A stretch of 33,873 nucleotides of DNA from Clostridiales bacterium (lineage in GTDB: Bacteria; Bacillota; Clostridia; Lachnospirales; Lachnospiraceae), in the NCBI GenBank assembly GCA_022778745.1, contig JALFSR010000068.1:1-33873 (forward strand), written 5' to 3'. Below, one piece after another: positions 32,734-33,873 of this stretch. The position numbers and the translations under genes are program-made. The notes below the pieces were generated by a model. That model searched no databases and was not told the origin of the DNA. It saw only the letters and a list, made by a program, of their open reading frames with translations. How positions within the stretch are numbered: the first letter of the stretch is position 1; the number at the start of each line of letters is the position of its first letter.

Positions 32734-33662
32734 AGTGTAAATTTACAGTAGGAAATACAGGTGAGAATACACCTTATTTGCGATACTATAAAGATGTCAA
32801 AGCATTGATGAACGCTTGATTCCTCGCTTGAACATATATACTATAATTCATTTCCCATTTAATTTCAATTCTTTTGCGTGCACGGATGCTGTGGTGCGGA
32901 AGTTCTTCTTTCTGCATCCGCACCAGTTCCAGCATATCTCCATAGTTGTAATAATAAGCCCTCAAATGAGCCATTTTATCAGCTCCTGTGCGGCTCCATC
33001 CCATCGGTCTGGAAGTCATACGGTCTGCCAAAACATGACTTACATGACCTTCTGCCCTGCAACCTACAACATATTTTCGTCCTGCAAGACGTGTTTTCGC
33101 CGCACTCCAGTTATTCAGGATGTATGACGCACCTTCTTCTACGTGTCTGCGTTCTGCCTCTGTCTTGGTATATGACAAAGGATATTACCTTTACGCCCTC
33201 TGTGAGCCTTTCATGCGGTTTTATCCCAAGATACTGCTCTGCCAGCTTCACATTTTTACAGGTTTGCTTGTTTACAAATATTGTTGATTCATATGAAAAC
33301 TCCCCAAACCGGGAGAGCAGTTTTTTGTCCTCTGCTTTTACGATATTCCACTCGCTTTTTCTTTCATCGCTGTCCTTGATAACAGTATTAACTTTTGTAT
33401 ACGCTTCTGACATGATATCAAGAATAAATTTTGTAACAACTTCTTCCAGCCGGTCTTCAAACTCTGCCTGTTTGCTGGAATCCTTATAAAATAAATCTAC
33501 GATTCCTAGAATTTTAAGGATACCATTTTTCTCGAATTCAGTTATACTATTCATGAGAGAACACCTTTCCTTTGTGACGTATTTTTTTAAGCAAACTTAT
33601 ACTATCACATTTGGTGTTCTCTCTTTTTGTATTTTTTCAAAAACCTACGATTAATTTACACT
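32734..33662 (-). mobile_element. ISLre2-family insertion sequence, internally deleted
   Basis: The ends AGTGTAAATT (32734-32743) and AATTTACACT (33653-33662) are inverted repeats. Similarity continues inward: GTAGG, and an ACACC/GGTGT word (GAGAATACACC near 32772 on the left, GGTGTTCTCTC near 33613 on the right). Inside lies a broken ISLre2/UPF0236-type transposase. At 929 bases it is far shorter than complete ISLre2 elements (about 1.5-2 kb). No clear target duplication was seen. Confidence 0.7.
32786..33554 (-). pseudogene. ISLre2-type transposase, middle deleted
   Basis: The N-terminal part (ATG 33554 to about 33190) reads NSITEFEKNGILKIL up to YLGIKPHERLTEGVK, the typical start of ISLre2/UPF0236 transposases. 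The C-terminal part (about 33178 to the stop at 32786) is in another frame and reads VEEGASYILNNW, GCRAEGHVSHVLADRMTSRPMGW and GADKMAHLRAY, the conserved end of the family. The central catalytic region is missing, and the break lies near 33177-33192. The product cannot transpose by itself; intact ends might still be mobilised by a full copy elsewhere. Confidence 0.8.
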
Positions 33663-33785
33663 AGCTTTTATAAGTTTTTGTACACACAAAAATTCGCTTT
33701 TTTCGATTGACGGGATGAGTTTCTTCTATCTTCGTTAGTGTATAATTATTATTGGCAGAAATAGAAATTATTCCTGAAATAAAAA

Positions 33786-33810
33786 GGAAGTAGAGAAATT
33801 CCCTACTTCC
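33786..33810. terminator. Hairpin upstream of the partial right-end gene
   Basis: GGAAGTAG (33786-33793) pairs with CTACTTCC (33803-33810), extended by GAA/TTC after one mismatch. On the minus strand it is followed by TTTTTATTT, as in a terminator; on the plus strand the next T-run is 11 bases away. It may be a leader structure of the gene starting at 33870. Confidence 0.45.
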
Positions 33811-33869
33811 CAATCATACAGTTTTTCTTTATAATGTTAGTTGCAACAAAAACAGATAAAGGAGACTGT

Positions 33870-33873
33870 ATGA
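33870..33873 (+). CDS. Start of a plus-strand gene, cut by the window end
   Basis: AAAGGAG lies 5 bases before ATG at 33870, the last four bases of the window. Nothing of the product is visible. A possible -10 (TATAAT, 33830-33835) is present without a good -35. Confidence 0.5.

Noticed and set aside
32878..33489. Plus-strand 203-codon frame across the IS remnant
   Set aside because: Both parts of an ISLre2 transposase are readable on the minus strand; the plus frame is Ser/Leu-rich shadow sequence.
1..33873. CRISPR array, tRNA or rRNA genes
   Set aside because: No regularly spaced repeats, cloverleaf genes or rRNA-like sequence were noticed on either strand by eye.

Overview
The window looks like a chromosomal segment of a low-GC Gram-positive anaerobe of the Clostridia, most likely a Lachnospiraceae gut bacterium. 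This is inferred from AT-rich intergenic DNA, strong GGAGG ribosome binding sites, sigma-A-like promoters, and the gene repertoire (MutS2 with Smr domain, YhaM, VanW-domain protein, DUF4080-type radical SAM protein, and an RlmD with a long C-terminal extension). No rRNA, tRNA or CRISPR array was seen.

Left arm (1-7.9 kb, all minus strand). An ABC exporter pair (ATPase plus ABC-2 permease) follows a small coiled-coil gene interrupted by an in-frame TAG. Next is a four-gene siderophore/iron ABC importer in the order permease, permease, ATPase, lipoprotein, the order of the yclNOPQ/fat type. Its leader carries a near-consensus promoter, two TTAGT-type palindromes resembling iron-repressor operators, and a 9-bp stem hairpin. 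The first permease appears to start at an ATT codon behind a perfect Shine-Dalgarno. A glycerate kinase gene follows.

Accessory island (about 7.9-15.9 kb). It lies between the glycerate kinase gene and rlmD. It holds a decayed topoisomerase tail with a frameshift, a Phd antitoxin with its promoter/operator, and a Doc toxin whose C-terminus has been replaced by an unrelated fragment. It also holds an OLD-family ATPase/TOPRIM nuclease followed by a UvrD-like helicase (Gabija-like pair). Convergent to these is a two-gene restriction-modification system whose larger subunit fuses a PD-(D/E)XK nuclease to an adenine methylase and whose smaller subunit is a specificity protein (BcgI-like). The RM genes begin directly behind the rlmD stop codon, and a strong GC-rich hairpin separates the two convergent modules. 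No integrase is visible.

Core region (15.9-32.6 kb). yhaM and rlmD form a minus-strand pair. A membrane-anchored HtrA-like protein has lost all three catalytic residues. A divergent plus-strand operon encodes MutS2, an OmpR-family response regulator and a histidine kinase; its leader contains an intrinsic-terminator hairpin before mutS2. A long minus-strand cluster then runs radical SAM protein, DEDDh exonuclease, a 34-residue membrane peptide missed by normal length cut-offs, VanW-domain protein, AIR-synthase-like protein, Lrp-family regulator, class I/II aminotransferase, and TrmL.

Right end. A 929-bp ISLre2-type insertion sequence has a large internal deletion in its transposase gene and recognisable terminal inverted repeats. 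The last bases are the RBS and start codon of a plus-strand gene that continues outside the window.

The most interesting parts are the defence island downstream of rlmD, the ATT start in the iron operon, the mutS2 leader, and the HtrA-like pseudoprotease. All family assignments are from reading motifs by eye; no database search was run.
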